Assembly (NCBI RefSeq): GCF_000482545.1
Contig: NZ_KI519455.1
Location: 1,487,247-1,551,246, forward strand
Direction of reading: 5' to 3'
Source of the DNA: Arthrobacter sp. 35W
GTDB taxonomy: Bacteria; Actinomycetota; Actinomycetes; Actinomycetales; Micrococcaceae
DNA length: 64,000 bases
The notes under the pieces are model-generated. The model was not told the DNA's origin. It was given only the letters and a program-made list of their open reading frames with translations, and searched no databases. Position 1 is the stretch's first letter. The number at the start of each line of letters is the position of its first letter. The translations under genes and the position numbers were made by a program. Below, in pieces: positions 40,852 to 49,843 of this stretch.

Positions 40852-43086
40852 TTAGGAAGTGCGGCGGCGGCGCACCAGCAGGGTGGTGCCGGCGGCGAGC
40901 AGCGCCGCGGCGGCTGCTCCGATCCAGGCGAGGCCGGCCGGGGTGCCGGTGAAGGCCAACGAACCCGCGTCGCCTGAAGTGGTGCCGGCGGTGGTGCCGG
41001 TTCCCGCGCCGGCGGATCCGGCGGGCGCCGTCGTCGGCGTGTCGGTGGAGCCCAGCGCGGCAATGGCCACGGAGGCGGTTCCATCGGAGGCGTTGCCTGC
41101 TACGTCGGTGGCGCGGAACTGGACGGTGAGTGCTCCGCCGCCGGCTGTGAGGGGGGCGGTGTACGGCTGCCAGGTGGCGCCGCCATCGACGCTGGATTCA
41201 ACGCCGGCCAGCCCGGACCCGGTCTCCTCGGCGGCCGCGACGGCGGTGCGCGCGGATTCGGAAGCCGTCACGGCCGGGGCCGTGGTGTCCACCTTGATGG
41301 TGCCCAGGGTCTTGGCGTCCTCCACCACGTTGGCGATGCTGGTGGAGCGGAAGTTGAACTCCGTGGAGCCCTCCGGCATCGTGACGGGGCCCGTGTAAGG
41401 GGTCCAGGCGCCGGCACCCAGCTGGTATTCGGTGGTGGACCCGTCGGCGGCCAGGGCGGCCAGGGCGGCGCCGCCGGTGCTCAGCGTGACCACGGGTGCC
41501 TGGCTGTACCAGCCCGATGCCGGAGCGGCCTCGATAGTGGCGGTGGTGGTCGGTGCCACGGCGGGCTCCTGGCTGAGGCCCACCTGGTCAACGGTCCAGA
41601 AGGCGCTGTTGGTGCCGGTGTACTTGAAGCGGAGCTGGGCCTTCGTTGCGCCCGCCGGGACGTCCACGGCCAGCTGCTCAAACCGGTTGGTGTTGCTGCG
41701 GTAGGACTTCACTGACACGGGTTCGGCACCGTCAAAGCTGACATACACGTCGCCGGTCTGCGGGCCGTCGATCACATAGTTGGTGGCGAAGGAGACGGTG
41801 GCGGTCGGCTGGCCGTTCAGCGGGTATTCCGGGCTGACGAGCGTTGAATCGAACTTGCCCGCGGCGTGGGTCTTGTCGTCCCACTCGTCGGAATCGGCGA
41901 CGGCGAAGACGTTGCGGTTGCGCACGCTGGTTTCGCGGCCTTGGTTGCGGTCCACATTGGTCCAGAACTCATCCGTGGCGAAGGACCAGCCGCGCCACTC
42001 GGTGACGCCGCCGGTGGGCATGGCCGAGTTGTCGATGCTCCAGCCGGCCGGTGTGGAGTGGGTCCACCCGGCCACGCCGGCGGCCACGGCAGTTTCATCG
42101 GCGCGGGCAGCCAGTGAGCCGCGCAGGGAGTCGAAGTCATCGGCGGCGAGGTCCGAAATCGGCGTGCCGTCCAGCTTCCAGGCGGGGTCCACGGCCACGC
42201 CCTGGTGCTTCAGCACCGTCGGGGCGATGTCCACGATCTTGACATCGTTGCGGGTCGAACCCGGCGTGAACCCGGCGCCCTTGGCGATGACAAAGGTTTC
42301 ACGCTCAAGGGGCGTGTTTCCACCGTGGCCGCCGGTGGGGGTGTGGCCGTGGTCGGCGGTCACCATGACCAGCCAGTCCTCTGCGGAGTAGGTGGGGCGG
42401 GAGGTGACGGCCGCGATGAGCTCGCCCACCTGGGCATCCACCACTGCCAGGGCGTCCCGGTATTTCTGGCTGGCGCTGCCAAAGCTGTGGCCGGCGCCGT
42501 CGACCTCGTCCAGGTGCACAAAGGTGCTGTCCGGGTTGCCGTTGGCGAGGTAGTCCTTGGCCACGTCTGTGGTGTTCGCATCGTCGCCGCCGGGGATCTT
42601 CAGGTCCGCCGTGCCGTTGAAGACGATGCCGGGGATGGGGCCCCAGGTGCCGACGACGAGCGTGGACGTGGCCGGGTCCGCGGTCTCGAGGCGGGTCTGG
42701 TAGTCCCGGTACTCGCTGAGGTTGTTGCCGGCGAAGCTGTTGTCCACGGCCTTGTGCTTGTCCGGCCAGGCGCCTGTGGCAATGGTGGACCAGCCGGCGC
42801 CCGAGACGGTGGGGGCCATCGGGTTGGCGTACAGGTTGCTGGCGGCGGTCAAGCCACCGGCCCGCAGGGCGGCGAGGTTGGGCATGGTGGCCCCGGCGAA
42901 GGTGCTGAAGGTGGCGCCGTCCAGGCCAATGACGAGGGTCTTCTGGGTCTTGGTGCCGGCGGGCAGACCCGCATAGTCGGGTGTGCCGACAGCCAGGGCC
43001 GGGGCGGCCGGGGCGAGGACAAAGGCGGCGGCGGCCAGGGCAGCGGTGGCCGCCAGTGGGCGGAGGGTGCGGTGTGATGAACGCAT
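40852..43086 (-). CDS. Secreted alkaline phosphatase-superfamily phosphodiesterase with LAXTG-type sorting signal
   Basis: 744 residues from the ATG at 43086. A signal peptide (to about residue 32, ending APALA) is followed by a type-I phosphodiesterase/nucleotide pyrophosphatase-like domain: TLVIGLDGATFSTF with the metal Asp, then VTADHGHTPTGGHGG. After it come beta-rich modules, including chitobiase-like or OmpL47-type repeats (VTLSTGGAALAALAADGSTTEYQLGA in part) and VKVDTTAP-like strands. The end LAFTG, a hydrophobic helix and RRRRTS form a class E sortase signal. It probably hydrolyses phosphodiesters or phosphonates at the cell surface. No sortase gene is in the window. Confidence 0.82.
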   Translation of the reverse strand: MRSSHRTLRPLAATAALAAAAFVLAPAAPALAVGTPDYAGLPAGTKTQKTLVIGLDGATFSTFAGATMPNLAALRAGGLTAASNLYANPMAPTVSGAGWSTIATGAWPDKHKAVDNSFAGNNLSEYRDYQTRLETADPATSTLVVGTWGPIPGIVFNGTADLKIPGGDDANTTDVAKDYLANGNPDSTFVHLDEVDGAGHSFGSASQKYRDALAVVDAQVGELIAAVTSRPTYSAEDWLVMVTADHGHTPTGGHGGNTPLERETFVIAKGAGFTPGSTRNDVKIVDIAPTVLKHQGVAVDPAWKLDGTPISDLAADDFDSLRGSLAARADETAVAAGVAGWTHSTPAGWSIDNSAMPTGGVTEWRGWSFATDEFWTNVDRNQGRETSVRNRNVFAVADSDEWDDKTHAAGKFDSTLVSPEYPLNGQPTATVSFATNYVIDGPQTGDVYVSFDGAEPVSVKSYRSNTNRFEQLAVDVPAGATKAQLRFKYTGTNSAFWTVDQVGLSQEPAVAPTTTATIEAAPASGWYSQAPVVTLSTGGAALAALAADGSTTEYQLGAGAWTPYTGPVTMPEGSTEFNFRSTSIANVVEDAKTLGTIKVDTTAPAVTASESARTAVAAAEETGSGLAGVESSVDGGATWQPYTAPLTAGGGALTVQFRATDVAGNASDGTASVAIAALGSTDTPTTAPAGSAGAGTGTTAGTTSGDAGSLAFTGTPAGLAWIGAAAAALLAAGTTLLVRRRRTS

Positions 43087-43150
43087 GATGTCTTTCGGAT
43101 CGGGTTCAAGCTGTGACATCCATGGACTGTACGGTGCGCCAGCTGTGCGA

Positions 43151-43179
43151 ATCATGTGAATCATCTGATGTATTGGCAA
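43151..43179 (-). promoter_or_regulatory. Candidate promoter of the surface phosphodiesterase gene
   Basis: On the minus strand TTGCCA (43174-43179) and CATGAT (43151-43156) are 17 bases apart, about 65 bases before the start codon. Confidence 0.45.
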
Positions 43180-43465
43180 ATTCTGGATGAACAATCAACC
43201 TCGTCGCGCGGCCGTAAATGGGGCTCAACTTGTCTGGTCAGACTTACCGCAGGCGTTTCGCTGGATGGAAATCGGTGCCGTATTGGCTCTATTCTCCGCA
43301 GAGTTGTTGTGTGTACAACTGGTGCGCCGTGGCAATGCCAGCTGCCGGCAGGTGCGGTTCGGGTCGATTTTCGAGGCCTTGACAAACGTGGGATGTTTGG
43401 CTATGGAGCTCAGTCACCAGGGAAGCCGCCCCGGCGCGCTCCGGAGGCCGTGGATGGCAACGCAA
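43180..43465. other. Intergenic region with palindromes, no gene recognised
   Basis: Between the phosphodiesterase promoter and the Fec-type terminator there is no credible gene. The stretch is less GC-rich than its surroundings and holds GTCTGGTCAGAC (43232-43243, an inverted repeat of GntR type) and AGTTGT-n7-ACAACT (about 43302-43320). These could be regulator sites for the phosphodiesterase gene. Confidence 0.35.
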
Positions 43466-43525
43466 AACTGGGGCGCGCCAACTGCCGGAAATCCAAGGAT
43501 TTCCAGCAGTTGGCGCGCCCCAGTT
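43466..43525 (-). terminator. Long near-perfect hairpin after the siderophore operon (AACTGnG family)
   Basis: 29-nt arms (43466-43494, beginning AACTGGGGCGCGCCAACTGC, and 43497-43525) with one C-A mismatch and a 2-nt loop. On the minus strand it ends CCCCAGTTTTGCG, so it terminates the siderophore importer operon. 23 of the first 28 bases match the 40761 hairpin. Confidence 0.88.
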
Positions 43526-43558
43526 GGGTGCTGTGGGTCAGTGTTGGGTTGGTGCTCT

Positions 43559-44416
43559 CTAGGACGCCGGGTGCGGGCGGCCCAGGGGGATGACCAGCGG
43601 CGTGTGCGAGACGGGGTCCTCGATGATCCGGCAGGGCAGACCGAAGACGTGCTCCACCAGTTCCTCGGTCATGATGTTCGACGGCGCCCCCTGCGCCACG
43701 ATGGCCCCGTCCTTCATGGCAATGATGTTGGTGGCGTAGCGGCAGGCGTGGTTGAGATCGTGCAGCACCGCCACCAGGGTGCGGCCCTGGCCGACGTTCA
43801 GGTCCCGGCACAGGTCCAGCAGCTCGATCTGGTGGGCAATGTCCAGGAAGGTGGTGGGCTCATCCAGCAGCAGCAGTTCGGTTTCCTGGGCGAGCACCAT
43901 GGCCACCCACACGCGTTGGCGCTGGCCGCCGGAGAGCTCGTCCACGGGACGCGCAGCCAGGGCACCAACACCCGTGGCAGCCATGGCGCCGGCGACGGCG
44001 GCCTCATCCCTGGTGGACCACTGGCGCAGCAGGGACTGGTGCGGATAGCGGCCGCGGGCCACCAGATCCGCCACTGTGATGCCGTCGGGGGCAATGGAGC
44101 TCTGCGGCAGCAGCCCCAGCCTGCGGGCCACCTCCTTGGCCGGGAGGGAGGTGATGGCGCTCCCGTCGAGAACCACCTGGCCGCTGCGGGGCTTCAGCAG
44201 CCGTGCCAGGGCGCGCAGCAGGGTGGATTTGCCGCAGGCGTTGGGGCCGACAATCACCGTGAAGGAGCCGTCGGGGATTTGCACGCTCAGATCGGTGGAG
44301 ATGGTTCGCTTGTCGTAGCCGATGGTGACGGCCTCGGCGCTGAGCCGGTGGCCGGCGGCGGCGGCCGGAGCCCCCGCCGTCGTCGAGGGTCCGGAGCCAG
44401 TGGTGGTCTTCGTCAT
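43559..44416 (-). CDS. Siderophore ABC transporter ATP-binding protein (FecE/FepC type)
   Basis: 285 residues from the ATG at 44416. GPNACGKST (57-65) is the Walker A, LSGGQRQRVWVAM the signature and LLLLDEPTTFLD the Walker B. The layout and ARGRYPHQSLL match iron-chelate importers. Its ATG overlaps the stop of the upstream permease gene, so the three minus-strand genes form one operon. Confidence 0.93.
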   Translation of the reverse strand: MTKTTTGSGPSTTAGAPAAAAGHRLSAEAVTIGYDKRTISTDLSVQIPDGSFTVIVGPNACGKSTLLRALARLLKPRSGQVVLDGSAITSLPAKEVARRLGLLPQSSIAPDGITVADLVARGRYPHQSLLRQWSTRDEAAVAGAMAATGVGALAARPVDELSGGQRQRVWVAMVLAQETELLLLDEPTTFLDIAHQIELLDLCRDLNVGQGRTLVAVLHDLNHACRYATNIIAMKDGAIVAQGAPSNIMTEELVEHVFGLPCRIIEDPVSHTPLVIPLGRPHPAS

Positions 44417-45465
44417 GATTTCCTTGCCTCGCGGGCCAGCAGCCACACCAGATAGAGCCCGCCGGTGCAGACCGTGACAACACCCACGGGCAGCTGGACG
44501 GGGGAGAAAAGCCGCTGCGCGGCCAGATCGCTGGCGGCCAGCACCAGCGCACCCATGAAGGCCGCCGGCACCAGGGCAATGCCCGCGCCGCCGGTGAGGC
44601 GGCGGGCCAGCTGGGGCGCTGCCAGTGCCACGAAGGCGATGGGGCCGGCTGCTGCGGTGACGGCCGCGGTCAGCGCGACGCCCAGCACCAGCAACACCAG
44701 GCGGACCGGTTCGGCCCGCACGCCCAGGGCGCGGGCGGCGTCGTCGCCCATTTCCAGCATCCGCATCCGCGGCGAGTAGAACAGCGCCGCGGCAATCAGC
44801 AGCGGGACGGCCACGATGGCCGGCGCCGCCTGCGTCCAGCTGATGCCGTTGAGTGTACCGGCGCCCCAGACGGCGGCGGACATGGCCGCCTCCAGGTCCG
44901 CCTTGAGAATGATCCAGTGGTTCACCGAGGCCAGCATGGCGCTGATGCCGATGCCGACGATGATCAGCCGGAAGCCGTGGGAGCCGCGCCGGTAGGCCAG
45001 CAGGTAGACGGCCATCGCCGTCGCCAGTCCACCGGCCAGCGCGCCGAAGGCCACCTGGAGGTAGTTGCCGCCGGCCAGCAGCATCACCACCAGGGCCCCG
45101 GTGTAGGCGCCGGAATTGAAGCCGATGATGTCCGGGCTGCCCAGCGGATTGCGGGTCAACGACTGGAAAATGCCGCCGCTGATGCCCAGTGCGGCGCCAA
45201 AGAGCAGCGCCATCAGCACCCGCGGCAGGCGCCACTGGAGCACAACCGTGGGGGCCAGCCCCTGCCCCTGGCCGGCCAGTGCCGCCAGCACCTCGGAGAT
45301 CGAGAGGTGGAATTCGCCGGTGGCCAGCGCCACCACCGAGACGGCCGCCGCTGCCAGCGCCAGCACAAGGCAGACGACGACGGCGCGCGGCGTGGCACGG
45401 CCGCTGATCCGTCCGCCGCCGGTCCGCAGGACCCAGGGGGACCGCGTCTTCAGGGATGTGCTCAC
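44413..45465 (-). CDS. Siderophore ABC permease (FecCD family), second subunit
   Basis: 350 residues, GTG start, nine or ten helices. LPRVLMALLFGAALGISGGIFQSLTRNPLGSPDIIGFNSGA is characteristic of FecCD permeases (shown as LPRVLMALLFGAALG and TRNPLGSPDIIG), as is AFVALAAPQLARRLTG. It overlaps both neighbours by four bases. Confidence 0.92.
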   Translation of the reverse strand: MSTSLKTRSPWVLRTGGGRISGRATPRAVVVCLVLALAAAAVSVVALATGEFHLSISEVLAALAGQGQGLAPTVVLQWRLPRVLMALLFGAALGISGGIFQSLTRNPLGSPDIIGFNSGAYTGALVVMLLAGGNYLQVAFGALAGGLATAMAVYLLAYRRGSHGFRLIIVGIGISAMLASVNHWIILKADLEAAMSAAVWGAGTLNGISWTQAAPAIVAVPLLIAAALFYSPRMRMLEMGDDAARALGVRAEPVRLVLLVLGVALTAAVTAAAGPIAFVALAAPQLARRLTGGAGIALVPAAFMGALVLAASDLAAQRLFSPVQLPVGVVTVCTGGLYLVWLLAREARKS

Positions 45466-46625
45466 AGCTGGGCCACCTTCCGGCGGCGGGCCAGCGCCAC
45501 CAGCACCGGCGCACCCAGGAAGGCCGTCACGATGCCCACCTGGAGTTCACCGGGCACGGCAATGCGGCCCAGTACATCGGAGACCAGCAGCAGGATCGGC
45601 GCCAGCACCACGCTGAACGCCATGATCCAGCGCTGGTCCGGACCGGTGATCCAGCGCGCGGCATGGGGCACCATGAGCCCCACAAAGCCGATGGCGCCCA
45701 CGGCGGCCGTGGCGCCGCCGGCCAGCAGCGTAATCGCCACGACGGCCCAGATCCGGGTGGCGGCCACGCTGGTGCCCAGCGAGGTGGCCACATCGTCGCC
45801 CAGGGCGACGGCGTTCAGGCCGCGGGAGCAGGCGGCGGCAATCAGCAGGCCGACGGCGATGAAGGGCAGCACCGTCAGCACCACATCCATCGTGCGTCCG
45901 TCCAGCGAGCCAATGTTCCAGGCCCGCATCTGGTCGAAGGCCTTGGGGTTGACCAGCATCAGCGCGGAGCCGATGCCGGTGAGCACGGCGCCCAGTGCGA
46001 CGCCGGAGAGGGTGAGCCGCAGCGGATTGATGCCGCCGCGCCCCGAGGTGCCGATCAGGTAGACGGCAGCGGTGGTGAGGATGGCGCCGGCAAAGGCGAA
46101 CCAGATGTAGCCCGGGAGCGAGCCGACGCCGAAGACGCCGATGGCAATCACGATGGCGAACGCGGCTCCGGCGTTGACGCCCAGGATGCCCGGGTCGGCC
46201 AGAGGGTTGCGTGTCACGGCCTGGATCAGCGAGCCGGCGGCGCCCAGGGCCATGCCGGCCACCACCCCCAGCAGGGTGCGCGGCAGGCGGTTGGCCACAA
46301 TGATGGCCTGGTCGGAGGTGTCCTGCCGGTGGGTGAACGCCTCCAGCACCGTGGAGAAGGGGATGAACTTGGCGCCCACGCCCAGGCTGAGGACGACGGC
46401 GCCGGCAAGGACCAGCACTGCGGCAAGCAGCAGGAATGCCAGCAGGGTCCGCCGCCGAGGGGTGCGCGGTGCTGGCGGGGCTGGGGGTCCTGACGGTGCC
46501 GGCGGGGCGTCGGGCGCGGCGCTGTGCGCGGCCGGCTGGGGCGGGTGGCCGGTGGCCGGCACGGAGGCGGGGGACAAGGCGTGGGGCAACTCTCGACTGG
46601 CCCGGTGCGTGGCACGCGCCGGCAT
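45462..46625 (-). CDS. Siderophore ABC permease (FecCD family), first subunit
   Basis: 387 residues with a Pro/Ala-rich N-terminal tail of about 55 residues and then ten helices. LPRTLLGVVAGMALGAAG, TRNPLADPGILGVNAGA and FVGLMVPHAARWITG are family motifs. The start at 46625 is the best in-frame ATG; part of the proline-rich tail may be untranslated. It is the first gene of the minus-strand operon and is transcribed away from the binding-protein gene, with the iron box between them. Confidence 0.88.
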   Translation of the reverse strand: MPARATHRASRELPHALSPASVPATGHPPQPAAHSAAPDAPPAPSGPPAPPAPRTPRRRTLLAFLLLAAVLVLAGAVVLSLGVGAKFIPFSTVLEAFTHRQDTSDQAIIVANRLPRTLLGVVAGMALGAAGSLIQAVTRNPLADPGILGVNAGAAFAIVIAIGVFGVGSLPGYIWFAFAGAILTTAAVYLIGTSGRGGINPLRLTLSGVALGAVLTGIGSALMLVNPKAFDQMRAWNIGSLDGRTMDVVLTVLPFIAVGLLIAAACSRGLNAVALGDDVATSLGTSVAATRIWAVVAITLLAGGATAAVGAIGFVGLMVPHAARWITGPDQRWIMAFSVVLAPILLLVSDVLGRIAVPGELQVGIVTAFLGAPVLVALARRRKVAQL

Positions 46626-46664
46626 CTGCGGTGTGCATCACAGTCGATGCAACGGTTCTCATAA

Positions 46665-46682
46665 TTAGGATAGCTTTACCTT
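46665..46682. promoter_or_regulatory. Iron box (IdeR/DtxR/DmdR-type operator)
   Basis: TTAGGATAGCTTTACCTT matches the 19-bp DtxR/IdeR consensus TTAGGTTAGSCTAACCTAA in most positions. It lies between the divergent siderophore permease and binding-protein genes and touches the GTG of the latter. Iron-loaded regulator bound here should repress both sides. Confidence 0.85.
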
Positions 46683-47738
46683 GTGAAATTCGAAGACTCC
46701 ACTCCTGCACCGCGGTCATTCCGCCGGATGCGCCGCGCCGCCCTTGCGGGCGTGGCAGCTGCCCTGACCATCACCCTGCTGGCCGGCTGCGGTGCCTCCA
46801 CCCCCGCCGGCGGCGGATCGGGCAACACCGACGTCGCCATCGGCGGCAGCAAGTTCACCACCGCCGACGCGGAGACGGCCAAGCTCGGCAGCGACGCCGC
46901 ACCTGGCGTCTTCCCGCGCACGCTCACGCACGCCAACGGTGAGACCACCATCGAGGCCAAGCCGAGCCGCGTCGTCGTCCTGGACACCGGCGAGCTGGAC
47001 GATGTCATCTCCCTGGGCCTGACGCCGGTGGGCATCCCGACCACCGAGGGCGCCAGCTCCATCCCCAGCTACCTGCAGGACAAGGTGGCCGGCGCCAAGA
47101 CCGTCGGCACCATCCAGAACCTGAACCTCGAGGCGATTGCCGCGCTGAAGCCGGACCTGATCCTGGGCAGCCAGCTGCGCGCCGACAAGCTTTACCCGCA
47201 GCTGTCCGCCATCGCGCCCACCATCTTCAGCATCCGCCCGGGCTTCCCCTGGAAGGAAAACTTCCTGCTGGTGGGCGAGGCCCTCGGCGAGGAGAACAAG
47301 GCCGTGGAGGTGCTCAACGCCTACCAGAGCGCGGCCGACGAGCTCAAGGCGGACGTTCCCGCCGACACCAAGATCTCCCTGGTCCGCTTCATGCCCGGCA
47401 AGATCCGCCTCTACGGCAACAAGTCCCTGATCGGCGTGATCCTCAAGGACGCCGGACTGGCCCGCCCGGAGAACCAGAACATCGAGGACCTGGCCGCCGA
47501 GGTCTCCCCGGAGACCATTGAGCAGGCCGATTCCGATTGGATCTTCTACTCCAGCTACGGCGAGCCCGCCGCGACGGGTGAAGACGCCGTCGTCAACGGC
47601 GCCCTGTGGCCGCGCATGAGTGCCGTGTCCTCCGGCCATGCCAAGCCCGTGAACGACGACGTCTGGTTCCTGGGTCTGGGCCCGACAGGCGCCCAGCTGG
47701 TCCTGAAGGACCTGCGCACCATGATGGTTGCCAAGTAG
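46683..47738 (+). CDS. Iron-siderophore ABC substrate-binding lipoprotein
   Basis: 351 residues from a GTG at 46683, or about 336 from an ATG at 46728. The lipobox LAGC follows TITLLAG. The Fe-siderophore binding fold is shown by RVVVLDTGELDDVISLGLTPVG, LEAIAALKPDLILG and NDDVWFLGLGPTGAQLVLKDL. No ribosome site fits before the GTG because the iron box directly abuts it and a TAGGAT -10 lies at 46666-46671. Transcription could start at the GTG itself (leaderless). It provides the ligand for the permeases and ATPase encoded divergently. Confidence 0.9.
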   Translation: MKFEDSTPAPRSFRRMRRAALAGVAAALTITLLAGCGASTPAGGGSGNTDVAIGGSKFTTADAETAKLGSDAAPGVFPRTLTHANGETTIEAKPSRVVVLDTGELDDVISLGLTPVGIPTTEGASSIPSYLQDKVAGAKTVGTIQNLNLEAIAALKPDLILGSQLRADKLYPQLSAIAPTIFSIRPGFPWKENFLLVGEALGEENKAVEVLNAYQSAADELKADVPADTKISLVRFMPGKIRLYGNKSLIGVILKDAGLARPENQNIEDLAAEVSPETIEQADSDWIFYSSYGEPAATGEDAVVNGALWPRMSAVSSGHAKPVNDDVWFLGLGPTGAQLVLKDLRTMMVAK

Positions 47739-47760
47739 CCTGCACTGAAGCGTTCCTGAA

Positions 47761-47805
47761 AGGGGATGCGCCCCGCGGTTTCCGCCACGGGGTGCATCCC
47801 CTTTT
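47761..47805 (+). terminator. Terminator of the siderophore-binding protein gene
   Basis: AGGGGATGC and GCATCCCCT, with inner CCCCG/CGGGG, form a strong stem ending in T5. Confidence 0.92.
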
Positions 47806-47865
47806 TGTGCCGTTCCGCTCGCCCGCCCTGTGCCGGTCGCTGGCCTGCGCCGTAGGATTGCGGCC

Positions 47866-48213
47866 ATGGACTCAGCACCCTCCTCCCCGGCCGCCGTTGC
47901 CGCCTTCGAATCCGTCGCGGCGGACCTGGCCTCCACCGGCGTCGTCGCTGGCAAAATGTTCGGCGCCCGCGCCCTGCTGCTGGACAAGAAGGCCCTGGCC
48001 TGCCTGAACGGGGAGCACATGGCGTTCAAACTGGGCCGGGACTCGCCCCGCCACGCCGCGGCGCTCGCCGTCCCCGGCGCGGAGCTCTTCGACCCCTCGG
48101 GCATGGGCCGTCCATTCAAGGATTGGGTGGACGTTCCCCTGTCCGAGACGGCCGCCGCGGGCTCCAGCTGGGAGGATTTTGGGCACGACGCCGTTGCCGC
48201 CGCGGCCGCGTGA
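47866..48213 (+). CDS. TfoX N-terminal domain protein
   Basis: 115 residues from the ATG at 47866. GKMFGARALLLDKKALACLNG, AFKLGRDS and FDPSGMGRPFKDWVDVP are the blocks of the TfoX_N domain. The competence regulator TfoX has a second, C-terminal domain that is missing here; single-domain forms are widespread and of unknown role. It lies between the siderophore genes and purA. Confidence 0.82.
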   Translation: MDSAPSSPAAVAAFESVAADLASTGVVAGKMFGARALLLDKKALACLNGEHMAFKLGRDSPRHAAALAVPGAELFDPSGMGRPFKDWVDVPLSETAAAGSSWEDFGHDAVAAAAA

Positions 48214-48402
48214 TGTGACGTGGCACCCGGTGCAGGCGTGAAGTCCGCTAAACTTGGCTGGTAAGAGCCCCGAACTCTTGCGCATGCGCAGCACGGCCAC
48301 GGCCCCTGCGGTGCAGCATGGGTTGGGGCGTACTCATGTGCGGTGCCCGGCCCGGTGCCAGCAGGTCCACAGCCGGGTGCCCAACGAATGGGGGAGGATC
48401 CC

Positions 48403-49692
48403 ATGCCAGCAATCGTGATCGTCGGAGCCCAATGGGGCGACGAGGGCAAAGGCAAGGCCACTGATCTTTTGGGCGGCCGCGTCGACTATGTAGTGAAGCC
48501 CAATGGCGGCAACAACGCCGGGCACACCGTCGTCGTGGGCGGTGAGAAGTATGAGCTCAAGCTCCTTCCCGCCGGCATTCTGAGCCCGAATGCGGTGCCG
48601 ATCATTGGCAACGGCTGCGTGGTGAACCTCGAGGCGCTCTTCGCCGAGATCGACGGCCTCGAAGCCCGCGGCGCCGACACGTCCAAGCTGCGCATCTCCG
48701 CCAACGCCCACCTGGTGGCCCCGTACCACCAGGTGCTGGACAAGGTCACCGAGCGCTTCCTGGGCAAGCGCGCCATCGGCACCACCGGCCGCGGCATCGG
48801 CCCGGCCTACATGGACAAGGTGGCCCGCCTGGGCATCCGCGTCCAGGACGTCTTCGACGAGTCCATCCTGCGCCAGAAGGTGGAGGGATCGCTCAAGCAG
48901 AAGAATGAGCTGCTGGTCAAGGTGTACAACCGCCGCGGCATCCTGGTCGATGAGATCGTGGAGTACTTCCTGGGCTACGCCGAGCGCCTGCGCCCGCTGG
49001 TCATCGACTCCACCTACGTGCTGAACAAGGCCCTGGACGAGGGCAAGGTGGTCCTCATGGAGGGCGGCCAGGCCACCTTCCTGGACGTGGACCACGGCAC
49101 CTACCCGTTCGTGACCTCCTCCAACCCGACCGCCGGCGGCGCCTCCGTGGGCTCCGGCATCGGCCCCACGCGCATCAACCGCGCGGTGGGCATCATCAAG
49201 GCGTACACCACCCGTGTTGGCGCCGGGCCGTTCCCCACCGAGCTCTTTGACGAGATGGGCGACTACCTGCAGAAGACCGGTGGCGAGTTCGGTGTGAACA
49301 CCGGCCGTCCGCGCCGCTGCGGCTGGTACGACGCCGTCCTGGCCCGCCACGCCTCGCGCGTGAACGGCTTCACCGACTACTTCGTCACCAAGCTGGACGT
49401 GCTCACGGGCATCGAGCAGATCCCCGTCTGCGTGGCCTACGACGTCGACGGCGTCCGCTTCGACGAGATGCCGATGACGCAGACCGACTTCCACCACGCG
49501 AAGCCGATCTTCGAGTACTTCCCGGGCTGGACCGAGGACATCACCGGCGCCACCACGCTGGAGGATCTGCCGCAGAACGCCCGCGACTACGTGCTCGCCC
49601 TGGAGGCCATGTCCGGCACCCGGTTCTCCGCCATCGGCGTCGGCCCGGACCGCGACCAGACGATCGTCCGCTACGACCTGATCGCCGAGTAG
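48403..49692 (+). CDS. purA: Adenylosuccinate synthetase
   Basis: 429 residues from the ATG at 48403, preceded by [20 protein letters not shown] is the P-loop with the catalytic Asp; [33 protein letters not shown] and [12 protein letters not shown] are all family motifs. It joins IMP and aspartate using GTP on the way to AMP. It stands alone; the 189 bases before it show no recognisable regulatory structure beyond a TAAACT -10-like hexamer at 48249. Confidence 0.97.
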   Translation: MPAIVIVGAQWGDEGKGKATDLLGGRVDYVVKPNGGNNAGHTVVVGGEKYELKLLPAGILSPNAVPIIGNGCVVNLEALFAEIDGLEARGADTSKLRISANAHLVAPYHQVLDKVTERFLGKRAIGTTGRGIGPAYMDKVARLGIRVQDVFDESILRQKVEGSLKQKNELLVKVYNRRGILVDEIVEYFLGYAERLRPLVIDSTYVLNKALDEGKVVLMEGGQATFLDVDHGTYPFVTSSNPTAGGASVGSGIGPTRINRAVGIIKAYTTRVGAGPFPTELFDEMGDYLQKTGGEFGVNTGRPRRCGWYDAVLARHASRVNGFTDYFVTKLDVLTGIEQIPVCVAYDVDGVRFDEMPMTQTDFHHAKPIFEYFPGWTEDITGATTLEDLPQNARDYVLALEAMSGTRFSAIGVGPDRDQTIVRYDLIAE

Positions 49693-49706
49693 CACCACAA
49701 CCACCA

Positions 49707-49766
49707 AACTGTGTCGCAGTTAACGTTCACTTCAGCCCTGAAACGGACGTTAACTGCGACACAGTT
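49707..49766. repeat. Long hairpin after purA (AACTGnG family)
   Basis: AACTGTGTCGCAGTTAACGT (49707-49726) pairs perfectly with 49747-49766. The 20-nt loop contains a further TTCAG-cc-CTGAA stem. It follows purA by 14 bases, and the next gene begins about 80 bases later. It has no T-run, so termination, if any, would be atypical. Confidence 0.8.
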
Positions 49767-49843
49767 GTGTCCGGGGCTTGTTTTGCGCGGGGACGGCACG
49801 GGCTAGGCTGGAATTTCTTTCGTAGCGAAGCCAAGGAGAAGCC

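Noticed and set aside
43187-44455. Plus-strand open frame over the intergenic gap and the Fec ATPase gene
   Set aside because: Most of it is antisense to the ATPase gene, which has complete Walker and signature motifs; the part in the gap lacks a ribosome site and any recognisable domain.
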